Shown one piece after another: positions 1 through 6,421 of a DNA stretch of 9,492 nt. Numbering within the stretch: the stretch's first letter is position 1; every line of letters begins with the position of its first letter. The notes below the pieces were generated by a model. That model worked only from the letters and a program-made list of their open reading frames with translations. It made no database searches and was not told the DNA's origin. A program made the translations under genes and the position numbers. The DNA is from an uncultured Chryseolinea sp. GTDB taxonomy: Bacteria; Bacteroidota; Bacteroidia; Cytophagales; Cyclobacteriaceae. The stretch covers positions 1 to 9,492 of the forward strand of contig CAMLER010000159.1 in assembly GCA_946478915.1 (NCBI GenBank), read 5' to 3'.

Positions 1-121
1 AGCAACGCTTTTATTCTTAAAAAAACTGAAATTCATTCCTTTCCGCCTTTGATTTACCTGATCTCTTGGGATTTAGACAAAAGTCGTAACTTCCCTCACT
101 ATAACAAATCCATTTGATAAT

Positions 122-1516
122 ATGTCGGACTATTTACAAAAATCGCGAAGAAGTTTTATTAAAAAGGCTTTAGGTAGTGCAATTATTACCGGTGTACCAT
201 CCACTATCATTGCACGCCCTGAGCAGTATATTGAAGCCCTTTCGCCGGCGAAAAAATTCTCGGCAAATGATAAGGTAAACATTGCTGTTATCGGTATGGG
301 CATCATGGGATTCAGTAACGCTCAAACATCTGTAAAAGTGCCCGGCGTAAAATTGGTTGCTGCATGTGATCTCTACAGCGGAAGGTTGGAACGTTCAAAA
401 GAGGTCTTTGGGAAGGAGCTTTCCGTAACGAAGGATTACCGCGAAATACTTGATAGAAAGGATATTGACGCTGTTATCATAGCAACCTCCGATCACTGGC
501 ACGATCGAATCTCCATCGATGCGATGAACAAAGGAAAGCATGTTTATTGCGAAAAGCCGATGGTGCATAGGCTGGACGAGGGCGCTGCAGTGATCGAAAC
601 CCAAAAGAAGACCGGTAAAGTTATGCAGGTCGGAAGCCAGCGCGTCAGCTCGATCGTAACGGATAAAGCGCGCGAAATCTATGAAAGCGGCGTGATCGGT
701 CAACTTGTACTGGTTGAAACCTGGAATGATCGTCAGGGGCCTAACGGAGCCTGGCAATATTCAATACCCACGGATGCAAATAATGGTACGGTGGACTGGG
801 ATAAATTCCTCGGCGATGCCCCGAAAGTTGCATATGACCCGGTTCGATTTTTCAGGTGGCGCAACTATCAGGACTATGGAACAGGTATAGCGGGGGATCT
901 TTTCGTCCATCTCTTTTCCGGTTTACACGCAGTTCTCAGTTCAAACGGACCTGAAAGGATCTATGCCACGGGAGGTCTGCGCTATTGGAAGGATGGCCGC
1001 GATGTCCCTGATATCATTACCGGTTTGTATGACTACCCGGCCACCGATAAACATCCAGCCTTCACGTTGCAGATGCGCGTAAATTTTGTCGATGGTGGCG
1101 GCGGCGGTGAAAGATTGCGATTGGTGGGCAGTGATGGAATAATCACATTGGGTTGGAGCGAGGTGAAGGTTTCGTTAAACAAGACCTCCAAAGTACCTCC
1201 TTATGGAGGATGGGATTCTTTTGACACCTTCAGCGCTTCACAGCAAAAAGAATTTGAAAAATGGTATAAGGCGCAGTATAAAGACGTTGCTAAAGAAGCG
1301 GCAAAACAAGGACCTGAATTTCGTGCCCCTCAGGGTTATAGCGCAGACGTTGACCACCATGTCAACTTTTACAAAGGCATCCGCGAGAAGGCGCCGATAA
1401 AAGAAGATGCATTGTTCGGAATGCGTGCAGGTGGGCCGGCTTTGGCAAGCAACAAAAGTTTCTTTGAAAAACGGATCATAGAATGGGATCCGCAGACAGC
1501 GACGGTGAAAAACTAG
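122..1516 (+). CDS. Tat-exported Gfo/Idh/MocA family oxidoreductase
   Basis: A 464-residue NAD(P)-dependent sugar or inositol-type oxidoreductase. The N-terminus carries a twin-arginine export signal (SRRSFIK, residues 8-14) followed by a short hydrophobic stretch, so it is probably exported folded with its cofactor. A Rossmann fold begins near residue 52, with the glycine-rich turn GMGIMG at 58-63 and an acidic residue after the second strand (ACD, 81-83). The family signature EKP is at 144-146, and TSDHWH (122-127) is typical of this subgroup. GDLFVHL (258-264) supplies the likely active-site histidine of the C-terminal domain, which resembles the Bacteroidota-type extension. The ATG at 122 places the Tat motif correctly; no Shine-Dalgarno is evident. 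It stands 192 bases from the next gene and is probably its own transcript. The substrate cannot be read from the sequence. The family assignment is firm. Confidence 0.93.
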   Translation: MSDYLQKSRRSFIKKALGSAIITGVPSTIIARPEQYIEALSPAKKFSANDKVNIAVIGMGIMGFSNAQTSVKVPGVKLVAACDLYSGRLERSKEVFGKELSVTKDYREILDRKDIDAVIIATSDHWHDRISIDAMNKGKHVYCEKPMVHRLDEGAAVIETQKKTGKVMQVGSQRVSSIVTDKAREIYESGVIGQLVLVETWNDRQGPNGAWQYSIPTDANNGTVDWDKFLGDAPKVAYDPVRFFRWRNYQDYGTGIAGDLFVHLFSGLHAVLSSNGPERIYATGGLRYWKDGRDVPDIITGLYDYPATDKHPAFTLQMRVNFVDGGGGGERLRLVGSDGIITLGWSEVKVSLNKTSKVPPYGGWDSFDTFSASQQKEFEKWYKAQYKDVAKEAAKQGPEFRAPQGYSADVDHHVNFYKGIREKAPIKEDALFGMRAGGPALASNKSFFEKRIIEWDPQTATVKN

Positions 1517-1642
1517 CTGGAAACTTTGTTGACAGATATTTCTCAGGATTGCGAAATGATAACAGTCCGGGAATTTGATAGTAACGCGCGACCTGATTAC
1601 AGTCACGAAGGGATGTCACTCAAAAAGAATCTGCTTAATTTA

Positions 1643-1658
1643 TTTAATCTTGATTAAA
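1643..1658. promoter_or_regulatory. Perfect AT-rich inverted repeat upstream of the SPFH gene
   Basis: TTTAATC and GATTAAA are perfect complements separated by only TT. The symmetry is 14 of 16 bases, centred at 1650/1651, and lies 51 bases before the SPFH start. The two-base spacer is too tight for a stable RNA hairpin, so a dimeric-regulator operator is the more natural reading. AT-rich palindromes also arise by chance. No regulator can be named. Confidence 0.3.
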
Positions 1659-1708
1659 AAACGATTGACCTTAAGGATCATACCAACTAAAACGGATCAA
1701 ATACAATT

Positions 1709-2527
1709 ATGAACAACCGACGACTACTGCCATTTATTATTCTGGGAATTATTGCCCTCTTTATTGTGATGGGGATTTCTTCCAGCATATTCTTCACGTT
1801 GCAGGCTACTGAAAGAGGTATCATCTTTTACAAGTTTGGGGATGGTCTTGATAAGGAACATATATTTCAGCCCGGCTTTCATATGAAAGCCCCTTGGAAC
1901 GATCTTATCGTGTTCGAAGTGTCGGAAGTGACAGCAGAAGAGAAAATGGACATCAATGATAAGAACGGTTTGCCCATTCATGTCGATGTAACGGTACGCT
2001 ATACGCCCTTCAACGACAAGATAGGCCACCTCTACGAAAAGTTCAGAACCGAGTACGCTAACAGGCTCGTGATACCCGAAGTCAGGTCGATGACACGACA
2101 GGTGTTGGCTCGATATACCGCCGAAGAGATTTACTCTACCAAACGTGCTGAAGTTGAGAATACCGTTAAGACAGAAACCGAAAAAGTCTTGAATGCAAAC
2201 TTTGTGGATGCCAAGGCAGTGTTGATCCGATCGATACAGCTGCCTGAGCAGATCAGGAAAGCCATCGAAAGTAAGCTTCAACAGGAGCAGGAAGCGTTGG
2301 CATATCAATACCGGCTGGAAAAAGAAAAAAGCGAAGCTGAGAGGAAAAGAATAGCGGCTGAAGGAGAATCGCGCGCTAATAACATTATAAACAACAGCTT
2401 GACAAATAACTTGCTGAAAATGAGAGGCATTGAAGCTACGCTCGAACTGTCCAAGTCCCCCAATTCAAAAGTTATTGTGATTGGGTCCGGCGCAGACGGG
2501 ATGCCGTTGATCCTGGGAAATAATTAA
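1709..2527 (+). CDS. Prohibitin-like SPFH (band 7) membrane protein
   Basis: A 272-residue member of the SPFH/prohibitin family, which forms large ring or cage assemblies on membranes and often modulates membrane proteases or microdomains. One N-terminal transmembrane segment (about residues 6-30) is followed by the band 7 domain (about 31-190), with prohibitin-like blocks such as FQPGFHMKAPW (53-63), the VDVTVRY strand (92-98) and the VRSMTRQVLARYTAEEIYSTKR block (125-146). A charged, alanine- and glutamate-rich coiled coil covers about 183-225. The C-terminus ends in a short hydrophobic GADGMPLILG tail typical of prohibitin-like proteins. The length fits prohibitins. No NfeD or protease partner lies beside it, so the client is unknown. 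It has its own 192-base upstream gap and is followed by citrate synthase after 77 bases. Confidence 0.92.
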   Translation: MNNRRLLPFIILGIIALFIVMGISSSIFFTLQATERGIIFYKFGDGLDKEHIFQPGFHMKAPWNDLIVFEVSEVTAEEKMDINDKNGLPIHVDVTVRYTPFNDKIGHLYEKFRTEYANRLVIPEVRSMTRQVLARYTAEEIYSTKRAEVENTVKTETEKVLNANFVDAKAVLIRSIQLPEQIRKAIESKLQQEQEALAYQYRLEKEKSEAERKRIAAEGESRANNIINNSLTNNLLKMRGIEATLELSKSPNSKVIVIGSGADGMPLILGNN

Positions 2528-2549
2528 AAATCCTTTTTTTAGTGTAATT

Positions 2550-2581
2550 TTTCGCCATCAGCAATCTAGCCTGTATATTTA
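2550..2581 (+). promoter_or_regulatory. Candidate Bacteroidota-type promoter for citrate synthase
   Basis: TATATTTA at 2574-2581 matches the Bacteroidota -7 box TAnnTTTG in all but its last base. TTTC at 2550-2553 stands about 20 bases upstream, where the -33 TTTG box is expected. The predicted start of transcription would lie some 17-20 bases before the ATG at 2605. Both boxes carry one mismatch and the region is AT-rich, so this is tentative. Confidence 0.3.
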
Positions 2582-2604
2582 AAAGTTCGGATAAACTCCT
2601 TAAC

Positions 2605-3903
2605 ATGTCTAAAACTGCAAAAACTTGTGAACTGATAATTGACGGAAAATCATATACTTTACCCCTTATCGAAGGAACAGAGAATGAAGTAGCCATCGAT
2701 ATTAGTGAACTGATGGAAAAGACAGGTGCCATCACATTGGACCTGGGCTACAAGAATACCGGCGCGACAAAAAGTGCGATAACTTTTCTGGATGGCGACA
2801 AGGGAATCTTAAGATACCGGGGTTACGCAATTGAAGACCTGGCCGAAAGATCAAACTTTCTTGAAGTTGCTCACCTATTGATATTTGGCGAGCTTCCTAC
2901 AAAGAAGCAATACGACCAATTCAGTCACGACATTAAAACGCACACACTCGTCCACGAAGATATTAAGAAGATACTGGATGGATTTCCATCGACTGCACAT
3001 CCCATGGGTGTAGTGGCCTCTCTTTTTTGTTCTCAAACCGCTTTCTACCCTGAGTCTTTAGATCCAAATCGCCCATCCGAGCTTATTTATTTGAGCATTG
3101 TAAGGGCAATGGCGAAGATGCCAACTTTTGCTGCATGGGCTTATAAGAATGCTATGGGACATCCGGTAAACTATCCGGATAACAGCGTAGAATACTGTGC
3201 GCGCTTTATGAAAATGATGTTTGCATTACCGGCGCAGCAATACGATGTTGATCCGGTGATCGTGGATGCGCTCGATAAACTTTTAATTTTACACGCCGAT
3301 CACGAACAAAACTGCTCGACTTCGACGGTAAGAATAGTCGGATCTTCTAAAGCCAGCATCTACTCATCAATATCGGCCGGGATCAACGCGCTATGGGGAC
3401 CACTCCACGGGGGTGCGAATCAGGAAGTAATTGTGATGCTGGAAAATATAAAGAAAGATGGTGGGGATACCGAAAAATGGATCAATAAGGCTAAGGACAA
3501 AAACAGCGGTTTCCGTTTGATGGGATTTGGACATCGTGTCTATAAGAATTTTGATCCTCGCGCCAAAATCATAAAGAAAGCAGCTGACGATGTATTGAGA
3601 AAATTAGGTGTCAACGATCCGGTGTTGGAAATTGCTCAGAAGCTTGAAGAAGCTGCATTGAAAGACCCGTACTTTATCGAGAGAAAACTATATCCCAACG
3701 TTGATTTTTATTCAGGCATCATCTACAGGGCACTGGGGATTCCTGTAGAAATGTTTACTGTAATGTTTGCTATGGGTCGCCTTCCTGGCTGGATTGCTCA
3801 ATGGAAGGAAATGCGCGAAAATAAAGAGCCGATCGGTCGTCCGCGTCAGATTTATACCGGCGCAACGCTTCGGTCGTACGTACCGATTGATGGAAGAGAT
3901 TAA
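2605..3903 (+). CDS. gltA: Citrate synthase (type II, Gram-negative hexameric form)
   Basis: This 432-residue protein condenses acetyl-CoA with oxaloacetate to citrate, the entry step of the TCA cycle, in the cytoplasm. The catalytic triad is visible: His268 in GPLHGGAN, His310 in GFGHRVYK and Asp367 in PNVDFYSG. The HADHEQNCSTSTVR block (230-243) contributes oxaloacetate contacts. The N-terminal extension with beta strands (about residues 1-55) and the full length identify the NADH-sensitive-type hexamer family of Gram-negative bacteria, rather than the short Gram-positive or methylcitrate type. The start at ATG 2605 matches the usual family N-terminus. A heptamer repeat array begins inside the stop codon and fills the space to the next gene. 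The assignment is firm; allosteric NADH control is inferred from the family. Confidence 0.97.
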   Translation: MSKTAKTCELIIDGKSYTLPLIEGTENEVAIDISELMEKTGAITLDLGYKNTGATKSAITFLDGDKGILRYRGYAIEDLAERSNFLEVAHLLIFGELPTKKQYDQFSHDIKTHTLVHEDIKKILDGFPSTAHPMGVVASLFCSQTAFYPESLDPNRPSELIYLSIVRAMAKMPTFAAWAYKNAMGHPVNYPDNSVEYCARFMKMMFALPAQQYDVDPVIVDALDKLLILHADHEQNCSTSTVRIVGSSKASIYSSISAGINALWGPLHGGANQEVIVMLENIKKDGGDTEKWINKAKDKNSGFRLMGFGHRVYKNFDPRAKIIKKAADDVLRKLGVNDPVLEIAQKLEEAALKDPYFIERKLYPNVDFYSGIIYRALGIPVEMFTVMFAMGRLPGWIAQWKEMRENKEPIGRPRQIYTGATLRSYVPIDGRD

Positions 3904-3950
3904 AGTTCAAAGTTCAAAGTTCAAAGTTTAAAGTTCAAAGTTCAAAGTTC
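3902..3950. repeat. Tandem array, 7 copies of AAAGTTC
   Basis: Seven head-to-tail copies of a 7-base unit fill exactly 49 bases. Six are identical; the fourth ends in T instead of C. The array starts on the second base of the citrate synthase stop codon and ends abruptly before unrelated sequence. There are no spacers, so this is a simple tandem repeat and not CRISPR. It could change length by slippage without touching the coding frame. Function is unknown. Confidence 0.95.
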
Positions 3951-3983
3951 TGGCCTCCATTGGGCAGAGCCTTCAATATCGGA

Positions 3984-4032
3984 AACCTAAAACTTCTAAC
4001 CTGAAACCTGTAACGTGTAACCTGAAACTAAA
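3984..4032. repeat. Degenerate tandem array, about 7 copies of AACCTGA
   Basis: The sequence divides cleanly into seven 7-base units, starting at 3984, 3991, 3998, 4005, 4012, 4019 and 4026. Every unit begins AAC, while the last four bases vary (CTAA, TTCT, CTGA, CTGT, GTGT, CTGA, TAAA). The final unit is the weakest and runs into an A tract before the ACBP start codon at 4037. It lies 33 bases after the AAAGTTC array and out of phase with it. Confidence 0.85.
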
Positions 4033-4036
4033 AAAA

Positions 4037-4297
4037 ATGCTACAGGAAGAATTCGAAAAAGCAGCTGCGTCAACCAAAGAATTTACGCAGCGCCCTTCAA
4101 ACGAAGAATTGCTGGAACTGTACGCCCTGTATAAGCAAGCAACAGAAGGTGACGTCAAAGGAGAGCGGCCAGGAGGTTTTGACTTCAAGGCAATTGCAAA
4201 ATATGATGCATGGGAGGAACTGAAGGGAAGAACAAAGGAACAGGCGATGAAGGAATACATTACCCTTGTCGATAACCTGCAGCAGCAATATCGGTAA
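4037..4297 (+). CDS. Acyl-CoA-binding protein (ACBP)
   Basis: This 86-residue four-helix protein binds medium- and long-chain acyl-CoA esters in the cytoplasm, buffering and delivering them to lipid enzymes. The sequence lines up with animal ACBP almost position for position. YKQATEGD (32-39), GERPGGFDF (42-50), AKYDAWEELKG (54-64) and AMKEYI (70-75) are all present. The ligand-contacting residues of bovine ACBP (Tyr28, Tyr31, Lys32, Lys54, Tyr73) correspond to Tyr29, Tyr32, Lys33, Lys55 and Tyr74 here, so it should be functional. The length is the same as the eukaryotic protein. The ATG follows an A tract without Shine-Dalgarno. The rsmE start codon comes 3 bases after the stop, which indicates one transcript. 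Upstream lies repeat sequence and then citrate synthase. Confidence 0.95.
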   Translation: MLQEEFEKAAASTKEFTQRPSNEELLELYALYKQATEGDVKGERPGGFDFKAIAKYDAWEELKGRTKEQAMKEYITLVDNLQQQYR

Positions 4298-4300
4298 CCT

Positions 4301-5002
4301 GTGAATCTTTTCTATCAACCCCTGATCCCCCAAGGTGCACTTTACCTGGATCAGGATGAGTCACGTCATGCTGTAAAGGTACTACGGAAGCGAAACGGGG
4401 ACGTGATCAAAGTAACCGATGGAAAAGGTGTCTTTTATCAAGGCATCATCACCGATGCAGATCCGCACCAATGCACATTTGATATCCATAGTTCAGAATC
4501 GGAGCCGAAGAAAAATTTCAGAATTCACATTGCCATTTCTCCGACGAAAAATAGTGACAGGATAGAATGGTTCGTTGAGAAGGCCGTAGAACTGGGGATT
4601 GATGAAATTACCCTGCTCGTGTGCGACCATACCGAACGCCAGCATTTAAAAGTGGAGCGGCTGGAGAAGAATGCAATAAGCGCAATGAAGCAATCTTTGA
4701 AAGCGTGGTTACCCGTCTTACGTCCGACAGTATCTTTCAAAGATTTTGTACTCTCAGTTACAGAGGAACAAAAATTCATAGCACATGTCGACGACCACAA
4801 TCACTCCTATCTTCAACGCATCGTAGAACCAGGTCTCTCCTACGTAACACTCATCGGACCGGAAGGAGATTTTTCCTCCGAGGAGTTGCTGGTGGCTGAA
4901 AGAAATGGTTTCAAAAAGGTAAGCCTGGGATCGTCCAGGTTGCGAACAGAAACCGCAGGCCTTGCCGCATGCCACATCCTGAATTTGGCAAACACACCCT
5001 GA
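4301..5002 (+). CDS. rsmE: 16S rRNA (uracil-1498-N3)-methyltransferase RsmE
   Basis: This 233-residue SPOUT-class enzyme methylates N3 of U1498 in helix 44 of 16S rRNA, using S-adenosylmethionine. The N-terminal PUA-like RNA-binding domain covers about 1-70 and contains SRHAVKVLR (21-29). The knotted SPOUT domain follows, with KNSDRIEWFVEKAVELGI (83-100), DHTERQ (109-114), SAMKQS (127-132), the IGPEGDFS cofactor loop (185-192) and the closing LGSSRLRTETA (209-219). The common GPEGGF reads GPEGDF here, a tolerated variant. The start is a GTG at 4301, chosen because it gives the standard MxLFYQP family N-terminus and sits 3 bases after the ACBP stop, consistent with translational coupling. The length is slightly under the usual 240-250 residues, normal for this phylum. 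Confidence 0.95.
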   Translation: MNLFYQPLIPQGALYLDQDESRHAVKVLRKRNGDVIKVTDGKGVFYQGIITDADPHQCTFDIHSSESEPKKNFRIHIAISPTKNSDRIEWFVEKAVELGIDEITLLVCDHTERQHLKVERLEKNAISAMKQSLKAWLPVLRPTVSFKDFVLSVTEEQKFIAHVDDHNHSYLQRIVEPGLSYVTLIGPEGDFSSEELLVAERNGFKKVSLGSSRLRTETAGLAACHILNLANTP

Positions 5003-5033
5003 TGATTTACATTGTATTCATAACAAGCGCTGC

Positions 5034-5951
5034 ATGGTATTAAACTATATCTGGGTTTCATTTTTTCTCATAGCTTTCGTCGTCGCCTTTATCAAATTAA
5101 TTTTCTTTAATGACACAACTGTTTTCCCAGCAATGCTTCAATCAACTTTCGACATGGCCAAAACCGGCTTCGAAATTTCTATTGGGCTAGCCGGTGTAAT
5201 GTCTCTTTGGTTGGGACTGATGAAAATTGGCGAAAAAGGTGGTATGATTCCGCTGCTATCGAAGTTGGTCGGGCCATTTTTTTCACGGCTGTTCCCGGAA
5301 ATACCCAAAAATCACCCAGCCACAGGATCCATCATTATGAACTTCAGCGCGAATATCCTGGGACTTGACAACGCCGCGACGCCGCTTGGGCTTAAAGCAA
5401 TGAATGAGTTGCAGGAAATAAATCCTGATAAGGATACTGCATCAAACGCGCAGATCATGTTTTTAGTGCTCAATGCTTCCGGATTGACCATAATTCCCAT
5501 CTCCATAATGGCTGATCGTGCCATGCTTGGATCGCTTAATCCGACCAGCATATTCATTCCTACATTGATCGCTACCTTTTGCTCCACCTTTGTAGGGCTG
5601 CTTTATGTTTGTCTCAAGCAGAGAATAAATCTGTTCGACCCCGTTATACTTGCCTACATTGTAGGAATGCTGATCCTGATATCAGGCATTGTATATTATT
5701 TTTCCGGACTGTCCCCTGAGGCTGTCCAGCAACAATCGTCTCTCATTACAGGAATCATAATTTTTTCAATCATTGTGTCTTTCATCGCACTGGGTTTGCG
5801 AAGGAAAATTCCGGTTTTCGAATCTTTTATTGAAGGAGCGAAGGAAGGATTCGCAACGTCTGTAAAAATAATTCCATTCCTCGTTGGTATCTTAGTTGGC
5901 ATCGGTGTTTTCAGAGCTTCCGGGGTACTCATTGGCCACCATGGGACTTAA
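5034..5951 (+). CDS. SpmA/SpmB-fusion nucleoside-recognition membrane protein, N-terminal piece (frame broken)
   Basis: A 305-residue polytopic membrane protein matching the SpmA half and the first part of the SpmB half of the fused nucleoside-recognition (Gate domain) family found in Bacteroidota; its substrate is not established. The SpmA signature NFSANILGLDNAATPLGLKAM lies at 103-123, and NASGLTIIPISIMADRA at 147-163. The second half begins around FIEGAKEGF (265-273) and reaches GVFRASG (291-297). There the frame fails: only eight further residues follow before TAA at 5949-5951. The family normally continues for over a hundred residues, and the matching C-terminus is found in another frame immediately downstream. 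It starts 31 bases after rsmE and is probably in the same transcript. It is likely inactive, or at least incomplete, as it stands. What remains open is whether the break is real or an assembly error. Confidence 0.85.
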   Translation: MVLNYIWVSFFLIAFVVAFIKLIFFNDTTVFPAMLQSTFDMAKTGFEISIGLAGVMSLWLGLMKIGEKGGMIPLLSKLVGPFFSRLFPEIPKNHPATGSIIMNFSANILGLDNAATPLGLKAMNELQEINPDKDTASNAQIMFLVLNASGLTIIPISIMADRAMLGSLNPTSIFIPTLIATFCSTFVGLLYVCLKQRINLFDPVILAYIVGMLILISGIVYYFSGLSPEAVQQQSSLITGIIIFSIIVSFIALGLRRKIPVFESFIEGAKEGFATSVKIIPFLVGILVGIGVFRASGVLIGHHGT

Positions 5952-6237
5952 CACAGACTTTGTCCCGGCGCTTCCCGTTGCGTTGCTGAAACCGCTTAGC
6001 GGACAAGGGGCACGCTCAATGATGATCGAGGTTTCAAAAGTATACGGACCGGATTCGTTTGTCGCTCATGTTGCCAGCATTTTCAGGGGATGTGCAGAAA
6101 CTACTCTTTATTTGCTCGCACTATACTTTGGATCCGTAAATGTTCGTAAAACGCGTTACGCCGTAACGGGTGGGCTAATCGCAGATCTCGCAGGCATGAT
6201 CGCTGGCATTTTTGTCGGCTACCTGTTCTTCCACTAA
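5941..6237 (+). pseudogene. C-terminal remainder of the SpmA/SpmB-fusion protein, shifted frame
   Basis: From the in-frame ATG at 5941 this gives 98 residues that continue the SpmB half. GLNTDFVPALPVALLKPLSGQGAR covers residues 2-25, YGPDSF 35-40, and ETTLYLLALYFGSV 53-66. A final hydrophobic segment follows at about 77-97. In intact relatives, roughly 16 residues separate FRASG from this GLNTDF-like block. Here only 19 bases separate them, so about 29 bases appear to be missing, which also changes the frame by +1. The ATG lies 8 bases before the upstream stop codon, so low-level translation by re-initiation is possible, but a lone C-terminal fragment cannot carry a complete Gate domain. The homology is clear; its status as a coding gene is doubtful. 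The frame stays open upstream to about 5896 without resembling the family. Confidence 0.75.
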
Positions 6238-6304
6238 CCCGATTGTAACATCTTGCAGAAGTCTATGGTAACCGCAACGTCAGCCTAAAACCTGCCTCAC
6301 CGCA

Positions 6305-6360
6305 AATCTTCCAATTTTCCAATCTTCCAATCTTTTAATCTCGTAATCCCCTAATTTCCT
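6305..6360. repeat. Degenerate tandem array, 7 copies of AATCTTCC
   Basis: Seven 8-base units start at 6305, 6313, 6321, 6329, 6337, 6345 and 6353. Every unit begins AAT, and the remaining five bases are pyrimidines in all copies except one G in the fifth. The first three copies are nearly identical and the last four have drifted. The flanks do not fit the pattern. The array lies between the end of the broken SpmB reading frame and the small gene at 6422, in a 184-base gap. Confidence 0.9.
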
Positions 6361-6376
6361 TTTTTCGCGCGAAAAA
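6361..6376. promoter_or_regulatory. Perfect palindrome TTTTTCGCGCGAAAAA
   Basis: All 16 bases are self-complementary, and CC and GG extend the symmetry if the extra T at 6360 is bulged out. It directly abuts the AATCTTCC array and lies 45 bases before the ATG at 6422. As RNA it could form a stem with a GCGC loop, but the U tract is on the wrong side for a standard plus-strand terminator of the upstream gene. An operator or a weak terminator are both possible. Confidence 0.4.
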
Positions 6377-6421
6377 GGCACATCCATTTGCGTAACTTAT
6401 ACCGCGGAAGTACATTGTTAT

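Noticed and set aside
109..116. TCCATTTG as a -7 promoter box for the oxidoreductase, and the same word at 6383-6390 for the small gene
   Set aside because: Both miss the A of TAnnTTTG and have no TTTG at 17-23 bases upstream; the first would start transcription at the start codon itself.
1094..1108. Run of five glycine codons in the oxidoreductase as a contingency repeat
   Set aside because: The run is short, uses mixed codons and lies in a normal loop before a conserved strand.
1665..1693. TTGACC and TAAAAC spaced 17 bases, like an enterobacterial sigma-70 promoter
   Set aside because: The genome looks like Bacteroidota, whose housekeeping sigma factor uses different boxes, and the -10 match is poor.
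1724..2308. A 194-codon open frame on the minus strand opposite the SPFH gene
   Set aside because: It lies wholly within a clear SPFH gene, its translation resembles no family, and it is rich in His, Phe and Cys as expected from an antisense frame.
2510..2540. Rho-independent terminator after the SPFH gene
   Set aside because: There is a T7 tract at 2534-2540, but the only preceding stem is a three-base GGA/TCC pairing.
3902..4032. CRISPR array
   Set aside because: The repeats are 7 bases long and directly adjacent, without spacers, and no cas gene is present.
5896..5951. Programmed frameshift joining the two SpmA/SpmB frames
   Set aside because: No slippery heptamer is seen at the overlap, and a simple frame change would still leave out about nine residues of a conserved helix, so a deletion explains it better.
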